Below are positions 61,155 through 64,000 of a DNA stretch of 64,000 nt, one piece after another (the first letter of the stretch is position 1; every line of letters starts with the position of its first letter). Source of the DNA: JACMLD01 sp044227095. Lineage in GTDB: Bacteria; Bacteroidota; Bacteroidia; Chitinophagales; Chitinophagaceae. A program made the position numbers and the translations under genes. The notes under the pieces were generated by a model, which was not told where the DNA came from, made no database searches, and was given only the letters and a program-made list of their open reading frames with translations. The DNA lies in NCBI GenBank assembly GCA_044227095.1, contig JBGAFV010000001.1:3534001-3598000 (forward strand), read 5' to 3'.

Positions 61155-64000
61155 ATGCAAGAACAGGAATCTCAACAGACCACTCCTTTACAGAACCTGT
61201 TTTATTACATTCGGGACTTATACAACACGTCTGACCCTTGCTATGACTTTGAAAAGGAAACCAGTAACAGTAAGACAGAAGATGGAAATTATTGGAAGGT
61301 TTCAAAACTCATATCGCTGGCTAAACAGTGTGAGCAGAAAAAAATAAATGAATTTTCTTTTGCAGTCGGTACTAAAATAAATCTAGTTGACCACATCCTG
61401 AAAGTAAAACGTATTCCAATTCCAGCAGAACCCAAAATCCCATTTGATATAACTGATTGGACTTTATTAAATCGGTCTTTAAATGTTCCGACTGTTTCAT
61501 TTAAAAAGGAATTAGAAGTAGTTGAAAAATTTGACCAATCTGAACAACGAATAAAGGACTTAGAAAAATACAAACAACAATCGCAAAGTGCATTATTCAA
61601 TCTGACACTTCCACCATCCTTAGACGGTTGGATAGATTTGGCAGACAATAAAATTTTACCAAAGGCTGAAAAGAAAGTAATCGTTTTATTTACAGACAAT
61701 GAAAACAGAGTAAGAACGGCAAACAATTTTCAAAAAGAATTTACTGAATATCATACCAAGTACGAAACGCCCTTAAAGACAAACAAAGTTTATGATGCTT
61801 TGCATACACTGCATTATGAACTTAAAGGAAAAGATACCAAACGACTTTATATTTCTTTTGGCTTAGTGTGCGGAAAAATTGGAAATCAAAATTATCGCAA
61901 CTTCCTTTTCAATGTTCCATTAAAGCTAAGTTTGAGAAGCCAAGAAATAACTTTAGAAACAGACACATTTTCAAGTAAGATATTTAGTGAGCAATATTTT
62001 GTTGAATTACTTGATAGTCATTTCAAAAACGAACACACTACAATAGTTGATCAAAGGAAAAGAGAAGTATTATTATCAATTGACAACTTCAATTCAAAGC
62101 AAAAAGAGTTTCTCTTTGACACAGATTTCATAAGAACAGAATTTTATAACAAAGGATTAGAAACATTAGGTGTCTTTGCTCAAAAAGAAGATACTTTCTT
62201 CAAAAATGAAGAACTAAACTTTGAATTTGAAAATTCACCAATAGCCAACCAAATAACTTTTAGCTTTTCACCTATCATTCAAACTAAAGTAGTTGAAAGC
62301 CAAATAGCAATTTCAAAAGATGCAAACAACATCATTAATAAAATAAATGAACTACAAGCCAACGGCTTGTTGCATTTAATTCCTGACTTTTTCAAAAAAC
62401 TCTTTTTAATTGACGGTTTAGAAATAGAAACGAAACAACGCTCAGAAGATAATAACTATTCAAACGACACCAATAAACGTCCAGGAGATTTTAGCGAAAA
62501 AAATCATCGTTCATTATTTCCATTGCCATACAACGATGAACAGTTTGAAATTGCAAAACGACTAAACGAGCAAGATGCCGTTACTGTAAAAGGTCCACCA
62601 GGAACAGGCAAGAGCCATACAATTGCAAATCTTATTTCCCATTTCGTAGCTCAAGGAAAATCTATACTTGTTGTTTCGCATAACGCCAAAGCATTAAGCG
62701 TTTTAAAAGATAAATTACCAAGAGCTATTCAAGACCTTGCAGTTTCTTTAGTAAACGAGGGCAAAGGCAATGAAAGTCTTAAAGGCTCGGTTAATGCAAT
62801 CATTCGCAATTTAGCACAGCGCTATGAAGAAAGCAAAGTAACAGAGTTGGAAATGCAATTGACCAGCTTAGAAAAAAAGTATGCTGATACCTTGAATGAA
62901 ATTTACAAAGTTGTTCAAGCCAATGCAAAAAGCTATAAAGTTTTTAATCCACTTAGCAACCAAATAGAAGAAAAAACGGCTTATGAATGGGCAGTTTTTC
63001 ATTTTGAACAAAGCAACTATCAAACAAAATTTATTAAAGATGTTGTTGCCCATAATACCGATACAAACGGGTTAATTGAAAAATTAATTTCACTTGCAAT
63101 AATAGGCAACAATTTAAAACCAGACGACTTTGAGTTAATTAATTTCCAGTTTTTATCCAATGACAAGTTTTTAGAATTAACTGAGTTACGAAAAATAGAA
63201 ATACAGCTAACAGAAATAAACGAAAAAATAAACGTTGCTGACTACAACGCAATACAACCAAACACACTAACCGAAAAGCTAAAGAAAGAAATTGCTGAAT
63301 TTGAAATACAATATGACAAATTTGAAATCCAAACTATTCCAAGCATAATCTATAAACATTCCAATTACAATATTGGATTACTCAAAAATATTTTAAAGCA
63401 GAATGAAAATTTAAGAGAACAGGTTCAATCAGCAGAAGATAAACTACTTTCCTTTCAACTTGATTTATCTGCAATAGAAGATACAGACCCCGATATTTTA
63501 CATCAACAAATCAACCAATTGATTGTAAAATTTGGAGAAAACAAAACAATTGGTTGGCTTACTAAAAGTTTATTAGACAAGAATCTAAAACGCTTTTTTG
63601 ATTGCAAAGTAAATTTCATTGCTGCAAATGAAATTGAGCATTTCAAAATAATGGAAACCGAAATAAATAAAAGTAAATGCTTAAAACAACTTTCAATTAC
63701 TTTCAACAACTACTTAAATACTTTTGGAATACCTAACCAAACCAAAATTCAAGAAGCGTTAAAAGAACTTGATTTTACAGTTGATTTTGCTAACAAGGTT
63801 ACAGTTTTCAATAACGAGTTAAGAGAGAAAAACCTACCACAAATTTCTATCAATTCAACAGAAGTAAAAAGCAGATTAACCTACTTAAAAAACATAAAAT
63901 ATTATTTAGACTATAAAGATGCTACCAACTTTTTAAAAGAAACAAAACATAAACTAAACAGTTATAGCAAAGCACATTATTTAATTTACAAAATAGCTGA
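61155..64000 (+). CDS. Large SF1-type helicase/ATPase (COG1112-like), cargo gene, 3' end outside window
   Basis: An open frame of at least 948 codons from ATG at 61155 to the window end, with no stop codon. Residues 1-470 show no recognised domain. Walker A GPPGTGKS is at 480-487, preceded by the Q-motif-like PYNDEQFEIAKRL (about 457-469) and followed by SILVVSHNAKALSVLKDKLP (motif Ia), as in superfamily 1 helicases of the COG1112/AAA_11 type. A long helical, coiled-coil-like region (about 560-948) is the usual insertion before the Walker B motif, which lies beyond the window. The AT-rich base use differs from the housekeeping genes. It diverges from the tra operon and is a likely defence gene. 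Confidence 0.8.
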   Translation, partial: MQEQESQQTTPLQNLFYYIRDLYNTSDPCYDFEKETSNSKTEDGNYWKVSKLISLAKQCEQKKINEFSFAVGTKINLVDHILKVKRIPIPAEPKIPFDITDWTLLNRSLNVPTVSFKKELEVVEKFDQSEQRIKDLEKYKQQSQSALFNLTLPPSLDGWIDLADNKILPKAEKKVIVLFTDNENRVRTANNFQKEFTEYHTKYETPLKTNKVYDALHTLHYELKGKDTKRLYISFGLVCGKIGNQNYRNFLFNVPLKLSLRSQEITLETDTFSSKIFSEQYFVELLDSHFKNEHTTIVDQRKREVLLSIDNFNSKQKEFLFDTDFIRTEFYNKGLETLGVFAQKEDTFFKNEELNFEFENSPIANQITFSFSPIIQTKVVESQIAISKDANNIINKINELQANGLLHLIPDFFKKLFLIDGLEIETKQRSEDNNYSNDTNKRPGDFSEKNHRSLFPLPYNDEQFEIAKRLNEQDAVTVKGPPGTGKSHTIANLISHFVAQGKSILVVSHNAKALSVLKDKLPRAIQDLAVSLVNEGKGNESLKGSVNAIIRNLAQRYEESKVTELEMQLTSLEKKYADTLNEIYKVVQANAKSYKVFNPLSNQIEEKTAYEWAVFHFEQSNYQTKFIKDVVAHNTDTNGLIEKLISLAIIGNNLKPDDFELINFQFLSNDKFLELTELRKIEIQLTEINEKINVADYNAIQPNTLTEKLKKEIAEFEIQYDKFEIQTIPSIIYKHSNYNIGLLKNILKQNENLREQVQSAEDKLLSFQLDLSAIEDTDPDILHQQINQLIVKFGENKTIGWLTKSLLDKNLKRFFDCKVNFIAANEIEHFKIMETEINKSKCLKQLSITFNNYLNTFGIPNQTKIQEALKELDFTVDFANKVTVFNNELREKNLPQISINSTEVKSRLTYLKNIKYYLDYKDATNFLKETKHKLNSYSKAHYLIYKIA

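Larger units (their letters stand above)
47429..64000. mobile_element. Integrative conjugative element, left part (continues beyond the window)
   Basis: Starts at the tRNA-Pro 3' end with a serine recombinase, then a leftward tra operon of the Bacteroidota type (TraN to TraF), then AT-rich cargo. It continues past 64000. The tra operon is incomplete and TraG is interrupted, so self-transfer is doubtful. No relaxase or coupling protein is in the window. Boundaries inferred from gene content; the right end is not seen. Confidence 0.8.

Overview
The window looks like a chromosomal segment of a Bacteroidota bacterium, most likely from the Chitinophagaceae or a close relative. Evidence: a low-GC genome, promoter elements of the Bacteroidota TTG / TAnnTTTG type, a type IX secretion (type B) sorting domain, many outer-membrane and lipoprotein genes, DUF2851, DUF5916, the TIGR04325 methyltransferase, and a Bacteroides-type (tra) conjugation operon.

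Bases 1-25.8 kb are ordinary chromosomal housekeeping and accessory genes: thiolase, YpdA-like reductase, fructose-1,6-bisphosphatase (fbp), a KdsC-like HAD / UbiA prenyltransferase / Maf cluster, sterol-desaturase-like hydroxylase, OsmC, lipoyl synthase (lipA), DUF5916 protein, release factor 3 (prfC), adenylosuccinate lyase (purB), MqnA of the futalosine menaquinone route, and a large T9SS cargo protein. Several intergenic regions hold two families of short degenerate repeats that sit on or next to stop codons.

Bases 25.8-43.8 kb are a surface polysaccharide locus. A leftward operon (flippase, TIGR04325 methyltransferase, FdtA-like ketoisomerase, FdtB-like aminotransferase) diverges from a rightward operon. 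The rightward operon holds CDP-glucose synthesis and dehydration (rfbF, rfbG), a 3,5-epimerase-like cupin, a C-methyltransferase, an SDR reductase, two more methyltransferases and three glycosyltransferases. A second leftward group follows: YfhO-like membrane protein, GT4 and an Rmd-like SDR. Together they suggest a glycan with a CDP-linked, probably C-methyl-branched 6-deoxy sugar plus a 3-amino-3,6-dideoxyhexose.

Bases 43.9-47.3 kb hold a dipeptide epimerase and an M13 metallopeptidase. tRNA-Pro(CGG) follows at 47355-47428.

From the tRNA-Pro rightwards to the window end lies an integrative conjugative element. A large serine recombinase reads into the tRNA gene, and then come small regulatory-like and unknown genes and a leftward tra operon (TraN, M, L, K, J, three TraI/TerB-like paralogues, a lipoprotein, TraG, TraF). 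The operon is damaged: TraG (VirB4) is split in two by an apparent deletion and frame change, and TraE and everything upstream of it are absent. In their place a divergent, AT-rich, very long gene for an SF1-type helicase/ATPase starts at 61155 and runs off the window. This cargo gene is the best candidate for an anti-phage or other undescribed system.
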